DNA of 64,000 nt from Stictocephala bisonia (lineage: Eukaryota > Arthropoda > Insecta > Hemiptera > Membracidae). The stretch spans positions 1,149,501-1,213,500 of the forward strand of contig JAQJVL010000176.1 of assembly GCA_035578905.1 (NCBI GenBank). Direction: 5' to 3'. Made by a program: the position numbers and the translations under genes. Below, piece after piece: positions 1 to 12,144 of this stretch. The notes beneath the pieces are model-generated. The model saw only the letters and a list, made by a program, of their open reading frames with translations, was not told where the DNA came from and ran no database searches. Each line of letters starts with the position of its first letter. Within the stretch, counting starts at the first letter, position 1.

Positions 1-2011
1 ATAAAATAATCCAAAGTAGTATATACTTGGTTTATATACTTCGTTAGGTCAGTTTCAATCCCTAAATAATTTAATATTTTGCCGATTTACAAAAGCTAAC
101 ATTACACTGTAAAATATTTTATAAAACACAGTTTTAATCTGTCATAAAATATTTGAAGAATTATTCTGTTCTAAAAGATGTTTGGCTTGAATTACACTTC
201 GTAAAATATATATGTGAAAGATGTAACTTTGAAGTATTGCTGAAATCTTGGTTAGGTTATAAACTTAAGTGTATTCGAACGTCATTGTAACTGTTTGTCT
301 AGCACACTTAATCTACATGTTATGAATGACGTAGACTATGCTTGTATAAGTACATTGACTGCTGTCATACTGACTGCTGTATAAAAGAGAAGACAATGTC
401 ACTGACACAGGCGTGTTTGGGTTTGTTAGACCATGTTAGAAGCTAATAAAAGAACTAGTGAGTGAAAACCCAAAAGCTATATTAACTATCTGAGAATTAA
501 CAACAATACTTTTGCTTTGTTTTATCAAAAGTAACTCCCTTTATAAGAAAATAAGACACTCGCTTAAGAAATTCAATTAGTGTCGAAGATCGTCTCATAG
601 TCACCCTCTTTTTTTAGCAGCTGGAGGGAGGGAGCTACCAAAGTCAGCAATACAGCACCCACATACCAAAGTGTTTGGTTTTACTTAACTTAATTTTCCC
701 GTTAAATATTGGCTTCTTAGTCAATTTATTCTATTTTTACATATTGAACTGTACAACCAGGTTTATCTACGTTTATAGCATATGCAATGTTTTTATCAAG
801 AACTTGCCTTTTATATTTACAGTCATCGTGTTTTGCGTTGTATACCCTTTCCTGACATTCATACTCGGAAAAATATTGTTCTTATCAACAGTTCAAGTGC
901 ACTTATTTGTAGCCATTTTGTAACTGAAATAACCTCAAATTCAGTACTTCTTCAAATAAATGTAATGAAAACCTATTACATTTTATATAATATGTTATAA
1001 AAGAAATAGTTGATAAAAGATGCCTGTTATAATATCAAATATCTTTGTAAAATAGTTGTTATAAAATAACTTTCAAAATATTTTACAGTGTAATACCGGC
1101 CTATGTTTATTTTATAGAAAGTTATTTGTTATATTACTGGTGTCGACTTTTGAGGGAATTGTATTTATATACTTTACATGATTTGAATTAAGGAAGTGGG
1201 TCTAGAAAAATAAAACACAACCGACTAGACTAAAAAGGTCTAAATTATAATTTTAAAATGTTAACTATATATTTCTATTTATTTTAGTTGGTAATTTATC
1301 ATTCATAATTCACTACAAAGTCGAATAGGATTGAGTGAAATTAGTGCCCATGTTTTATGCTATCAATAATATGTAGTTTTAATGGTGAACAAACGACTTG
1401 TATAACATTTTTATTTAGTTAGAAACAAAACTAAACATCTTACAAATGTAGGCCTATCCTTACTTTGTATAGATGATTCAAGAAAGGATGAATACCTAGT
1501 ATTTTCAACAATCAGAAATCATTTAAGCTAATAAGAGTAAAGAACATTTTTCACAAACTTGCGTTTTTTACAAACTTGCAAATATTATGTATAATTAATA
1601 ATGGGTCTTTGTTAGAAGAGGAACCCCCCTCTACAACAATTTTTTATAGGTATAGCTCCACGAATGGGAATAATAATAAAAAAAACGTAACTGTGATTCG
1701 GTAAATTTTATAATTGAGAAAAAGACATGTTATGTTATTCTGGACGTCCTAACCTAACCTCAATTTTAAAGAAATTTTCAAGAGTTGGTGTCCTCTTCAA
1801 AAAAAGACACCAAGTATTTCTTAACTTTATCTTTAATCTCTCTACACATTATGTTTATTCTCTGATTCGGAGAATGAGGTTTTTGAACCCGGTTATTTAA
1901 ATTATCCTACATTGTAATGATGACAAGTGCACGTTTTTCTATCTCGAATATGACTGATACTATACTTAAATCTAAAAAAAAAAAAAAAAAAAATTAAACA
2001 GCAAATCATAC
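1..2011. other. Intron or flank of the THSD7-like gene, no gene seen
   Basis: AT-rich non-coding DNA downstream, in gene orientation, of the last THSD7 exon visible in the window. The open frames here are short and show no protein-like composition. The only structured items are the 20-bp inverted repeat pair listed separately and a poly-A run at about 1974-1993. Confidence 0.6.
101..1094. repeat. Possible TIR element of about 1 kb (20-bp inverted ends)
   Basis: ATTACACTGTAAAATATTTT at 101-120 is the exact reverse complement of 1075-1094. A perfect 20-bp inverted match about 1 kb apart suggests the termini of a non-autonomous DNA transposon. No transposase is present and I could not define a target duplication, so the limits are approximate. 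Confidence 0.4.
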
Positions 2012-2185
2012 CTCTGGACAGTTGGAGGTGGGGGTATTGTGTGGCAAGACTTGGTAGGGAGGGGTTGGCCCCCCTGGGATGCCACACAGGTGATGTTCCG
2101 GAACTGCAGCCCTCCTCCGCAGACCACTTCAGCCATGACGTTGGGCAGCGTGCAGGCACTCCACTTGGAGGCCAACCAACGATAC
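2012..2185 (-). CDS. THSD7: THSD7-like exon: thrombospondin type-1 repeat
   Basis: Internal exon read leftwards. The acceptor is TTGTTGCAG just upstream of 2185 and the donor is AG|GTATGA at 2011-2010. It completes an Arg codon left open by the exon at 4689-4565 and reads on as YRWLASKWSAC, then CGGGLQFRNITC and GGQPLPTKSC. The WSxC start, the CGGG turn, the arginine layer and the paired cysteines are the signature of a thrombospondin type-1 repeat (TSR). YRW before a TSR fits THSD7, a large membrane or secreted multi-TSR protein. In-phase joining to the upstream exon is strong support. The following exon lies outside the window. Confidence 0.85.
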
Positions 2186-2489
2186 CTGCAACAAGTAGAG
2201 GGTAGGGACGGTTGGAGTTAGAACTTAAAGTACGGAATATATATAATTTGTCTTCATAAACAGGTTTAGTATTTTAAACCCATCTCTCTGAGTGATAAAG
2301 TGGCAGATGACAGCGTAGGGATCTAAAAACTCTTAATTATTTTTATTAAACCTCACAATCAATAAAACTTCTGATGATGCTGTTTTTAGGGTAATCAAAT
2401 CAGTCATAATATACAAAATTGTGATTTTTAATCTTTCAGGTGCATGTAGATCAGTGTTTGTGTTAAAGTGCTTCTTAGTTTTTTCCGTA

Positions 2490-2659
2490 AAAGGAGAGGC
2501 CGATATCTTCTTAGCTTTACTCTGCCCATTTTACCATGGATTATAGATCTGTGCGGGGAACCTATTCAGACAGAGTGAGGGGGAGAACCAGTACAGTAAA
2601 TGTGAACATTACTTTTTAAGTCCTGACGCTCTAGACAGCTCGGCCACCCGCCTGACCGA
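2490..2659 (-). repeat. tRNA-derived SINE-like fragment
   Basis: On the minus strand the segment starts GGGTGGCCGAGCTGTCTAGA, which matches the 5' half (A-box region) of a type II tRNA such as tRNA-Leu. About 65 nt further on comes a B-box-like GGTTCTCCCC. The anticodon arm and acceptor stem are not recognisable, so this is a decayed tRNA-derived SINE rather than a tRNA gene. The 3' limit is uncertain. Confidence 0.5.
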
Positions 2660-2975
2660 TTTTACTTAACAATTCTATATGATGGTATTGATCCACACAC
2701 CTTACAATTTTGGGAGCAGGAATCTAGATTACTCAAATGCTGAATATTGTGTGATTGAATATTGCTCACGCAAAAAGAGCTCAATGTCCAACTGAAAAGG
2801 GTCATGAGAGTTATAAAGTGGTACTACAATGCCGACTTCCTTGCCATGATCCCGTTGCTGTCTAATATAGATCTTCCACAAATATTACAGAAGGATGATC
2901 TGCAGAATGAGTTCAAAAAGATCTCGAACGTTCTCGCAGAGAAAATTATGTATTATAATTGTGTTAATGTATAAA

Positions 2976-3060
2976 AATGGAGAGGTGATGGCTGAGCGGT
3001 CTGAGGCACCAGGAACTTTTAGCCTAAATCCTAGCATTGACTGTAAATATTTATCAGTAA
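2976..3060 (+). repeat. tRNA-Leu-like SINE head
   Basis: GATGGCTGAGCGGTCTGAGG at about 2987-3006 closely matches the A-box and D-arm of tRNA-Leu. It is followed by an unrelated body with no T-arm. This looks like the head of a second, differently oriented tRNA-derived SINE. Confidence 0.45.
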
Positions 3061-3086
3061 TAATCACTTTGTAGCAAACTGGTGCC

Positions 3087-3330
3087 CTCCACGGCACATA
3101 CGGTTGCATTGACCCACCCACCCTCCCACAAATGTACGGTGATATTGACCCATCCGTCCTCCCAAACACTAGGGTAGTATTAAACCCCCCGCCCTCCACG
3201 ACACATACGGTGGTACTGACCCGCCCGCCCTCCTAGACACTATGGTAGTATTGACCCACCCGCCCTCCCAGGCACGTACGTTAGTATTGACCAACCCTCC
3301 CCACACAGACACAGTGGTAGTATTGATAGT
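3087..3330. repeat. Degenerate minisatellite of about 41 bp
   Basis: About six imperfect units of the pattern CCCTCC..ACAxACGGTxxTATTGACCCxCC, clearly more C-rich than the surrounding intron. The units diverge from each other, so the array is old. Confidence 0.65.
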
Positions 3331-4564
3331 ATAATCCACCACACCTTTATGTAATCCACTTTCATGCAGATAAGATAAGTGTTGACCTTACCTGTACCTT
3401 TCATACCTTTGTACATAAGCTGAATGTAATACTGGATTTATAATTTAATGTTCAACACTCCCAATTGATACAACCTATCACAATTCACACCCACCCACCC
3501 ATACAGATACAGCCTTAACCCCCCCCCTCAATCACATATACATTTTATGGAGTATAAGTAAAGCGAGCACTCTCCTCAATAAAATCCTAACAACTCATAA
3601 TACACTTTCCACACCAGGAAGGCCAATTAAAACCTCAAAAACCACAATTTCGTACTCCTCAGTTAAATAAGACAATTTACTATCCAATATAAACTGGATG
3701 TATTTATTGGATATTTTTGATAAAAACGAAAATTGCCCTTCATCCAATCCCACATGTGTAGGGGGGATGAGCATCCCTAATAAGAAATATACCTTACTGA
3801 ATCGTTTCCAAAGTGATAGAGGAAGATATAAATACTGAACATAAGGTGAGAGTTCACACAAAATCCAACATATACGAGCGTAAAGAAGGCAACCAAACAA
3901 TCACATAGCCACAGACCGCCCTCATCGCTCATTCACAAAGGATGTTTGGCCGAAATTCGCTGGGTGCGTTAACATAGCTTTGTTACGAGATGCCAATTTT
4001 AGTTTTTAAATTTATTTATTAAATTAAACTTTTGAAAATTAATTATATAGATAGCCAATCACTATCCTGATAACCATGGCTGACATACCCACCACACGCC
4101 ATATACATTTGGAAAAGAGAAATCATGAGTCCAGCCTTTTGTTGGGCAATAGAGGTCAGTCAAGGCAAACAAGGGTTGATGGAGAAGAGTTCACAGTTCT
4201 TTTTCATACGAGTTATAATAAACGCTAAAAAGGTGTGTTCATGAGCAATTTAACTTCTTTGTTTTTTATATATACATTACAATTATGTAACTTCATATAA
4301 AAAAGTAAGAAACTTATTAAATTATTTATTTAAAATTTACAAAAATATGGGGTATACTATTTGAAAAGTGGCTGCTATTTTATAAAACTACAGACTAAAA
4401 CAAATGTTTAGGATTTGAAACCTTTATAGTATGATGAAACGTACATTTGAATTTCATTATTTATTTCATTTTTATGATCGAAGTAAAACATTATATACAC
4501 CTATTTTGATTTGATGTTTGGTGATGTATAAGACTCATCATTACAGAGGGAGAGCTTCTCCTAC

Positions 4565-4689
4565 CTGTGAGAACAAAGTGGTAGGTTGGAAGTGGTGGAC
4601 TTGGTCTCAACCAGGTGTGGACATGGCTGCCCTTGACCCTCGTGCAATCTTAGGATCTCTCGCCGCCGCTCTGTGATTTCTGCCCACAC
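4565..4689 (-). CDS. THSD7: THSD7-like exon: end of a thrombospondin type-1 repeat
   Basis: 125-nt exon with acceptor TTTTAG at 4694-4690... read leftwards into GTGTGG, and donor CACAG|GTAGGAG. It is in phase 0 with the exon at 10841-10706 and leaves two bases that are completed by the exon at 2185-2012. The product, VWAEITERRREILRLHEGQG then QPCPHLVE, is the second half of a TSR: a run of Arg/Glu residues followed by GQPCPxLxE. It ends ...PLCSHR, leading into YRW of the next exon. The phase match on both sides and the TSR pattern make this a confident exon. Confidence 0.85.
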
Positions 4690-7246
4690 CTAAAACCATC
4701 ATATAGTACTAAAATACAAAGGAGTTACATGTTTTTAAAGTTCGCCTGAGTAGTATTAGCTGGAAAAGTTCCTAAATTATAATTTTGTCACTCATTTTCT
4801 TGAGTTTTAAAAGTATTGCTTATATATTAACTGAAATATTTAATAAAAACGCAGGAAAAGTTATAAATATAGAGCATTCACAGAGGAAGTAATACTAAAT
4901 AACTGAGGGCATAAGTAACAAATTTTCTAAGGAGGACATGAGAAATATACTTACCAATAACGACATAATCAAACATTACAACAATAAATATGAGCTGGAT
5001 ATTACAGTAAATAAAGTAAAACTTTCTTTATTATACCTGTTAAACCGTTGAATCATTGTGACAAATAAATAATAATTACGAATTCATATTATAACACTGC
5101 ATCACTAAACCTAACTTGCCTGGTACGTCAGGTATACCCTGACACCGTAAACTGGATATCATAGAAAGATTATTATAGAAGATAATCTTTGAACTTCTTA
5201 TAAAACCTGTTTAAATCATTTTCACATTTTATTGAGTCCGGCAAAGAATTGTAGAACCTGGGAACATTAAGTGCCTCTAACAAAGTGCTGTTTATGAACA
5301 CGAATATTCAAGTTAGTGTTCGGGCGGAGACTGTACATGTCTTTAGGATTTTTCTGATTGAAAAAGTTGGAAGTTTCGATGCTAAAACAAAAGGACCCGG
5401 TAAATGAAAATGCACGGAAAGGAGACTTTCATTTTCCTTGAATTTCTGCAAGGAGATTTTTTAAAATACAGTTCTAAGTCCTCTTTTATGGAGTTTAAAT
5501 ATGACACTGATAGTGTTACATTCATGCCCTCATATAATTAAAGCGGATAAATAAAAGCGTAGTTTCACTAACCGTAAAATTTATAATTAAATGGGATAGA
5601 TAAAAATAGGATAAATTAAATCGTAGTAAACCGAAAACTCTAGTATTAATGAATGCTACGAAATTTCTCAACATACAAATTCTGGATCCAAATTTTTTAC
5701 CTTCTGAATTTACTTGCGATTAAAACTTTAAATTGTTGTTAGTAAAGATTATCTAAAATCATATTGAACCACTAACTAAAAGTTCCTTATCGTTTCTATT
5801 GTTGATTCTATCAAACCGTTAGTGAAATCCGGATTTAGATCTGTAACGTGAGATCAATATTTACATTTTGATACAAGTACTGTGTCCTCGAGATTTAACA
5901 CACTTACTATTATACATATATGTATATAACAACGATAAAAATATTGACATTTAGAACAGGAAATAGGACCAACAAAAACTATAATGACGACATCCTAACT
6001 AACGAAGTGTGCTATGTTTGTGTATTGTCAAGACAAGTAGTGAGTGGGTGGAAAACAGACAGACAGCTCTTGAGGGTGGGGGGATAAGAGGGGAGGCTCA
6101 TCTCATAGGGAGGTCTGAACCAATATTACCAGTGATGAGTACACAGGGTAAACCCGTGTTCCGTTAGAGTGTTGACAGCCGGCATGTTAAATAGTCCTCC
6201 CTCTGACTTGTCTAACAACATATTCACTTATTTATACTAATTCATTATTCAATATGACCCTTAGTGTTCTAACCTTTCAACAACAAAACAAAGCAATATG
6301 AACTATTTTTGAATCTGAAGCGTTATAAAAATTGAAATAATGTATACAGATCAAAAAAAAAATGTTAAACAAATTAATTAAAACCAGAAATGAATAATAT
6401 ATAATAAATATTCTATAGAACTTCTTCTTAAATAAATGTATTACAAAGTATTGCTTGTCACGTTCAAGAACATCCAATCGTACAGATCAGCTATATGCAC
6501 TGAAGACAATACTACACATTCTTATATGCACTAAATAGAGTATTGCATGCGTGGTTTGTAGTAAAATATATAATATTGTTGTGTTTAAGTTTTATCATTC
6601 AGTAGAGTAACAGTATGATCAATAATATATTCAATTAATTATTTAAAATTTCATCAATATAGTTATAGTAAATTTATTTTAGAAATTTACTAATATAAAC
6701 AAAGTTGCTTTTAATCAAATCTTTTTTTCATTATGTTGTCTCTTCGTACATCTTAGTGAAAACTGTGAGCAGTGCTTGTAAATTGAGTGTATATTTTTTA
6801 ATGGAAATCATGAAATGACTTATCGTTATATAATCAAACGTTCTAAGGTTAAAGATCTACGAATTAACTGCATTTTTTACGTACTGAGTCATAATAATGG
6901 AGTTCATAGATGATTTTCAGAATTTCCAGGAATATTTAATATGACTGACTATTCACATTAGCTAGCATTCTGTTTGGAATAACAATCCACCTCAATCCAT
7001 CATAGTTTGGAGGACAGAGCATGCATGCTTTATTTGGATGTATCAGCTCCCTGCGCTCGTATCAGTACATACAGTACAAACTCTGCACTGTGCACTACTG
7101 TGAGACTTCTCGCCTCTGTGTAAATAATAACTCATAACATATAGTGTTTTTGGCTTTGGAAAGTATTAATTCATAAAATATCTGAAATTTCCGAACATTA
7201 TTAAATGCATCTGTTGTTATTTATGTATGACTACAGTTTTAGATAA
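4690..7246. other. THSD7 intron, mostly featureless
   Basis: AT-rich intron sequence. Apart from the reverse-transcriptase-like remnant at about 5055-5480 I see no gene, RNA or repeat structure. The frame at 6277-6477 is low-complexity AT-rich sequence. Confidence 0.6.
5055..5480 (-). pseudogene. Non-LTR retrotransposon 3' remnant
   Basis: Read leftwards, about 5175-5270 contains RFYNSLPDSIKCENDLNRF, which parallels the carboxy-terminal RIYNKLPYSIKIESNVHRF of the reverse transcriptase fragment at 8730-9563. The upstream part is broken by stops and shifts. An AAT-rich stretch near 5057-5075 could be the element's 3' tail. This is probably a second, older 5'-truncated copy of the same kind of element. 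Confidence 0.5.
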
Positions 7247-8117
7247 AGGGTGTCCCTTAGGTAGCCAGCCAAATTTATGGAGGTCATTCCTTGGGCTAAA
7301 ACAAACAAAAAATGTCATGTACAAATCGTCTATCTCACACCGTGGCTGTCTGAATGTGGATTTTAATATCTCTCAAGTTATTTGAAATAAAATCATGAAA
7401 ATTGGTATGGCAGTTGATCTTTATAGTGTTCATATTCAATTTGAAATTCCTTTTTTTTAGAATAAGCCTTTCCAATTTGGCGAGGATTTCAAATTTTAAA
7501 AGCTAAATATCTTAATTAATGTCCTTAACGTTTATAAAAACCTGTACGTTTCAAAAAGGTTGAAGGATTTATTTTTACAAATAATGGTGTATACAAGTTT
7601 TTAAAGCCGAACAACTATTTACTAAACAATTGATTTTTTACATAGTAATTATGGAGTTCTCTGGCTAGAAAATCTCAATTGCTATTTATTCATTGAAAGT
7701 AATTCATACAAATTTCAATTACTTAGTTAATAGTTTGTTTTTAAAACTTGGTATACCATTATTTGTAAAGATAAATTATTGAACTTTTTTGTTAGTTACA
7801 GATATTTATTAAAATTTAAGATCTTTAAGATATTTAGCTTTTAAATTTTGAAATGGTCGCCAGTTTGAAAAGGATTAATGTGAAAAAAATGAAATTAAAT
7901 GGTATATGAACACTTTAAAGATAAACAGTCATACCAATTTTCATGATTTAATTTAAAATAACTTCAGAGCTATCAAGCTTTTTGTGAAAATCCCAGACAG
8001 ACAGATGGATAACAGTGATATAGACGATTTGTACACATAAAATTTTGCCATTGTTTGACTTAACCCAAGGAATTACCTCCAGAAGTTTGGCTGGATACTT
8101 ACGGGACGCCTTGTATG
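7247..8117. mobile_element. Foldback/MITE-like element, nearly palindromic, about 0.87 kb
   Basis: The left end, GGGTGTCCCTTAGGTAGCC at about 7250 followed by AGCCAAATTT, is mirrored at the right end by AAGTTTGGCTGGATACTTACGGGACGCC. Inverted similarity continues inward through the CATACCAATTTTCATGATTT block near 7930 and to the centre near 7660-7720 (ACTATTTACTAAACAATTGA against its inverse). The element is therefore close to one long imperfect hairpin with no transposase gene. Arm divergence suggests it is not recent. Confidence 0.7.
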
Positions 8118-8126
8118 TATAGAAAA

Positions 8127-9563
8127 ATAATAATAATAATAATAAATTCTTTATTTTTCTCTCAATTAGAGGAATTATTGTTACATTCAAATAACATTTA
8201 ACTGATGTATTAAACTTATAACAAAATAGTATGTATAGTAATAAATAAACAAACAGTAATAAATAAACACAGTTGTACATTTTTTTTATACCTATCCAAC
8301 AATAGTATGTATAGTAAAAAACCAAACAAATAAATACACAGTTATACTTTTTTTTTTATTTTTTTATTTTATTCCTATCCAGGCTGACCAAAATATCTAA
8401 ACTTTTACTGTTTATAATTTACATAAGAGAGAAAAATAATAGGGCCCCTAAGACTGATAAAGTCTGTTCAGGGGGTCCTTCATTCAAAAATAAAAATATA
8501 TTTGGTATATAGAGCTCAAAAGCAGAATAGTTTACTTTGTGTACACTGAATTGGACTACTTAGAAATTATCTTAAAAAGTGTGCTTTTACACATGTTTAA
8601 AACTAAATAAATTTTTATTAAACGTTTCTGCAAATTAAACTATTTCTAACGTAGATATATACAATACTAACAAACACAAAACGAAACAAAAAAATTTACA
8701 TGGCAAGAAACAAACAATACAATAGATTGCTAACTTATAATTTGCAACATTTCCCCGATGTTTTGTTGCGACAATAGCCATTCACGTAAGTATTTTAAAA
8801 ACCTATGAACATTGCTTTCAATTTTGATACTATATGGTAATTTATTATATATACGTGGTGCTATAAAATTAAATGTTCGTGTATAGAACGTTAAATTTGG
8901 TTTAGGTACAGAACTCAAATTAGCATTTCTTAATCTAATCCTATAAGGGTTATCATTATTCAAGAGCCTACCATTATTGTAATATACTTTTAGGACCTTA
9001 TATATAAAAAGAGTCCCTATGGGTAAAATCTTTAAAAGCACAAAACATGGGGAGGACGGTTCAAATTTGTTCTTCTTCATAATTACTCTAACAAACATTT
9101 TCTGTAAGGTAACAAGCGGTTTTAAGTTTGTATTGTAAGTTCCTCCCCAGCATATTATCCCATATTCTAGCCTACTATTAATCAGCGCAAAATAAAGAGA
9201 TCTTAGCACTACCAAGGGACAAACATCCTTCAAAAAATAAAACAAACGGATACTAGTAGTAATCTTACTTTTCAATCTTATGATTTGCGCTTTCCAGTTT
9301 AATTCACTATCTAAAATTATCCCCAAGTATTTAGTATTTAAAGTCTGCCGAATCTTGGAACATTGATTGCAAAAGGCTATTGAGTTAACTAAACACTCCA
9401 TGCATTTGTAGTAGATATCCCCTTCGAATTGAATGCTCTTCCTTAGTGAAAAGTTTATGTTAAAAAAACTAAACCTTAAAAGACTACAAATACAAATGAG
9501 ATTAACTCCCCTTTCCAATTTGTCTGTAACAATGGACATGAATTTATTTCGACTGAGATTCAA
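8127..9563 (-). mobile_element. 5'-truncated non-LTR retrotransposon
   Basis: The segment spans a reverse transcriptase 3' coding fragment (8730-9563) plus a 3' tail that ends, on the minus strand, in AATAAAGAATTTATTATTATT at about 8150-8127. A trinucleotide tail of this kind is typical of CR1/L2-like non-LTR elements. The 5' part (endonuclease and RT palm) is missing, as expected from truncated target-primed insertion. No target duplication was defined. Confidence 0.7.
8730..9563 (-). pseudogene. Reverse transcriptase, C-terminal fragment (non-LTR)
   Basis: A 277-aa open frame. From about residue 75 it reads as the thumb and post-catalytic region of non-LTR reverse transcriptases: KYLGIILDSELNWKAQI, then SLYFALINSRLEYGIICWGG, then LVTLQKMFVRVI, ending in PRIYNKLPYSIK. 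The catalytic palm motif (YxDD type) lies upstream and is absent, so the protein cannot be active. The first 50 or so residues are poorly matched and may be decayed sequence. It probably comes from a CR1/L2-like or related clade; the fragment is too short to place precisely. Confidence 0.75.
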
Positions 9564-10705
9564 GAATAGTATTATATTCGTGGTCGATTGTTATTCCAAG
9601 TAGAATAACTGTTGACGACAAGTGTCAGCAACATAAAATGTTCTTGAAACTTAGGGAAATTATTTATGAATTCCATCAAAGAGTTTGTAGAGGCTGTCTA
9701 AGGCTGTCAGTCATGTTGGTTTTAATCCCATAAGAACAATGTTATTTTCGGCCCGGCATACGATCACGCGTATCCAAATTAAACAATTGTTTTTAAAAGG
9801 ATTTGATAAAGAATGACATTTCACGTTGGTATTTCTTTGCAAATTCCTAATTAGTTTTATAGAACAAGTTATAAGAAAGGTTTAGTTTGAAGTTTATATT
9901 TTCATGTATTTTTCAAAACTAGGCGTATGTATTTAAAATATCAAAAGCAAACCCAATGTGCTTTAAGATAACGTTTAAAATGACACCTCATACAAAACTT
10001 TTGGTCAAAAAATAACGAAAAAATATGGATTTGCAAATAACATTGTTCTTATGGGATTAAAACCAACATGCCCGACATCCTCTGCAAACTCTTAAGTTAT
10101 GGTCAGTACTTAAAAATATCATTAATTATCCTTGGATGTTATTAGAACCTCTTACTATGTTCTATTGGTCATGGTTCTATACAGTCCCCTCTCCCCCAGG
10201 GTTATTTTGGAAGACAACTGTGAAGTGAAATGATCATAGTTCAGTAAAGTTACGAATAAAATGGTTCATTTACACAATTGCACTAGGTTAAGGAATGTGT
10301 CCAGCAATGAATAAATGGACCGTATCTTAAGTGTTCTTATAAAGTAAACTTAAATATAAATAAATATGTATTGACAAAATAAAAATTTACTAATAAAATA
10401 TGTACTAATGATAAGTTTGAAAACGATAGCCTGTAAAGTAAGTTTATCTAAACAAACCGTAAATTAACAAACAGTTATAACATGTTTTTGTGAGTAGTAT
10501 GAAGTTTCATAAGTAGGACGAAACTAAAAACTACAAGATACTAAGATAATTTGGTTTTCGTGGTTTAATCTAAAAATCAGTTAAGGAGAAAGCGTTTGTA
10601 TCGTGAACGTGGAAAAAATGGCGATTTTACTTTCTTGAATGATATTAAAAATTTTTATTCCATCTCGAAATTTAGAAAAAGATACAAAATAAAGAAAGCA
10701 CTTAC
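9564..10705. other. THSD7 intron with one MITE-like element
   Basis: AT-rich intron. The only structure is the inverted-repeat element at about 9677-10095. Confidence 0.55.
9677..10095. mobile_element. MITE-like element with inverted ends of about 60-75 bp
   Basis: CATGTTGGTTTTAATCCCAT with AAGAACAATGTTATTTT at 9712-9748 recurs inverted as AATAACATTGTTCTTATGGG with ATTAAAACCAACATG at about 10036-10070. The outer parts (AAGAGTTTGTAGAGGCTGTC and GACATCCTCTGCAAACTCTT) also pair. There is no coding capacity between the arms. Confidence 0.65.
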
Positions 10706-10841
10706 ATTTCCTGTAGCATCAACACAGCCTTCTTGGATAACCACCCAATCGCCCCACTCACTCACACTGCAGTCCTGAGCTAAGATACACGCACGTTCTC
10801 TAGGAGGAAGTGAAGACTCTCCTTTCTCCTTTGTGCATGAG
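10706..10841 (-). CDS. THSD7: THSD7-like exon bridging two thrombospondin repeats
   Basis: 136-nt exon with acceptor ATGTTACAG|CTCATG and donor AAT|GTAAGT. Its first base completes the Ser codon left by the exon at 55769-55507, and it ends in phase 0 with the exon at 4689-4565. It encodes SSCTKEKGESSLPPRERACI and then LAQDCSVSEWGDW. CxxxxDCxVSEWxxW is the junction between two TSRs in THSD7-type proteins. It is the first exon after the giant intron that holds the Polinton. Its 5' half and splice acceptor have been tandemly copied just upstream, at 10842-11870. Confidence 0.88.
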
Positions 10842-11870
10842 CTGTAACATGAATAAAAATATTTGTCCTATAATGTGATATAAAAACCTAGTCTAGGTAG
10901 ATGAAGTGCCTCATTTCCCCCCCCCTTCTCCTCAAACAGTAATCCTGAGCTAAGATATAAATGCGTTCTCTAGGAGGAAGTGAAGACTCTCCTTTCTCCT
11001 TTGTGCATGAGCTGTAACATGAATACAAATATTTGTCCTATAATGTGATATAAAAACCGAGTATAGATAGATGAAGTGCCCCATTTCCCCTCCCCTACTC
11101 ATCAAACAGCAATCCTGAGCTAAGATATAAGTACGTTCTCTAGGTGGAAGTGAAAACTCTCCTTTCTCCTTTGTGCATGAGCTGTAATATGAATAGGAAT
11201 ATTAGTCATATAATGTGATATAAAAACCTAATCTAGGTAGATGAAGTGCCCCAATTCCCCTCCTCTACTCCTCAAACTGCAATCCTGAGCTAAGATATAA
11301 GTACGTTCTCTAGGAGGCAACGAAGACTCTCCTTTCTCCTTTGTGCATGAACTGTAACATAAATAGGAATATTAGTCATATAATCAGTGATATAAGAAAC
11401 TGTCTCGGTGGATGAAGTGCCTCATTTCCCCTCCCCTACTCATCAAACAGCAATCCTGAGCTAAGATAGGAGGCAACGAATACTCTCCTTTCTCCTTTGT
11501 GCATGAACTGTAACATAAATAGGAATATTAGTCATATAATCAGTGATATAAGAAACTGTCTCGGTGGATGAAGTGCCTCATTTCCCCTCCCCTACTCATC
11601 AAACAGCAATCCTGAGCTAAGATATAAGTACGTTCTCTAGGAGGCAACGAATACTCTCCTTTCTCCTTTGTGCATGAACTGTAACATAAATAGGAATATG
11701 AATCATATGATCAGGTATATAAGAAACTGTCTAGGTAGATGAAGTGTCCCATTTCTCCACTCCCACTCCACTGCAGTCATGGGTTAAGGTACACGTACAT
11801 TCTATAGGAGGAATGTAAGAATCCTCTTTTTATTTTGTACGTGAGCTGTATCACGGTGAGTAAAGTACCC
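10770..11870. repeat. Seven-copy tandem array of about 170 bp that includes part of a THSD7 exon
   Basis: The phrase TCCTGAGCTAAGAT recurs at about 10773, 10943, 11113, 11283, 11454 and 11610, with a degraded seventh copy near 11777, so the period is about 170 bp. The first copy is the real exon 10841-10706. The others carry, on the minus strand, the acceptor (TTACAG or ATACAG-like), the codons for CTKEKGESS through about ILAQD, and then intronic DNA instead of the rest of the exon. The fifth copy has lost about 20 bp. The array is an amplification of the intron-exon boundary rather than of a whole exon. Confidence 0.9.
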
Positions 11871-12144
11871 CCTCCTAATGATACTATTTTTAACCTAGAA
11901 TCCCAAGTAGGTACTGCTTACTGCCCTAGTGAAAAGTTGAAACACTAGGTACTAATACATTATAAATAAACAACTTCGGGATTGAGGGAGTAAGTAATCA
12001 ACTTACATATTGATATGCCATGATAAATTAAATCTATTTCTTGTTTTAATTACCTCTAAAATTGCAGAACCGTATTGAATTGAAAATATATGGTAAAGTC
12101 ATTTTTAAATGTGAACTTGATGAAGCAATTTATAATTAGTGACT

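Larger units (their letters stand above)
2186..4564. other. THSD7 intron with SINE-like pieces and a small tandem repeat
   Basis: Intron between two THSD7 exons. It holds two tRNA-Leu-like SINE heads, on opposite strands near 2.6 kb and 3.0 kb, and a degenerate repeat of about 41 bp at 3087-3330. Nothing else is recognisable. The open frames at 2762-2974 and 3595-3900 have no family features. Confidence 0.6.

Noticed and set aside
7948..8325. 125-aa minus-strand frame
   Set aside because: Crosses the border of two transposable elements and is AT-driven low complexity.
10770..11870. CRISPR-like array
   Set aside because: Regular spacing, but the whole unit repeats, no distinct spacers, and it derives from an exon boundary in a eukaryotic genome.
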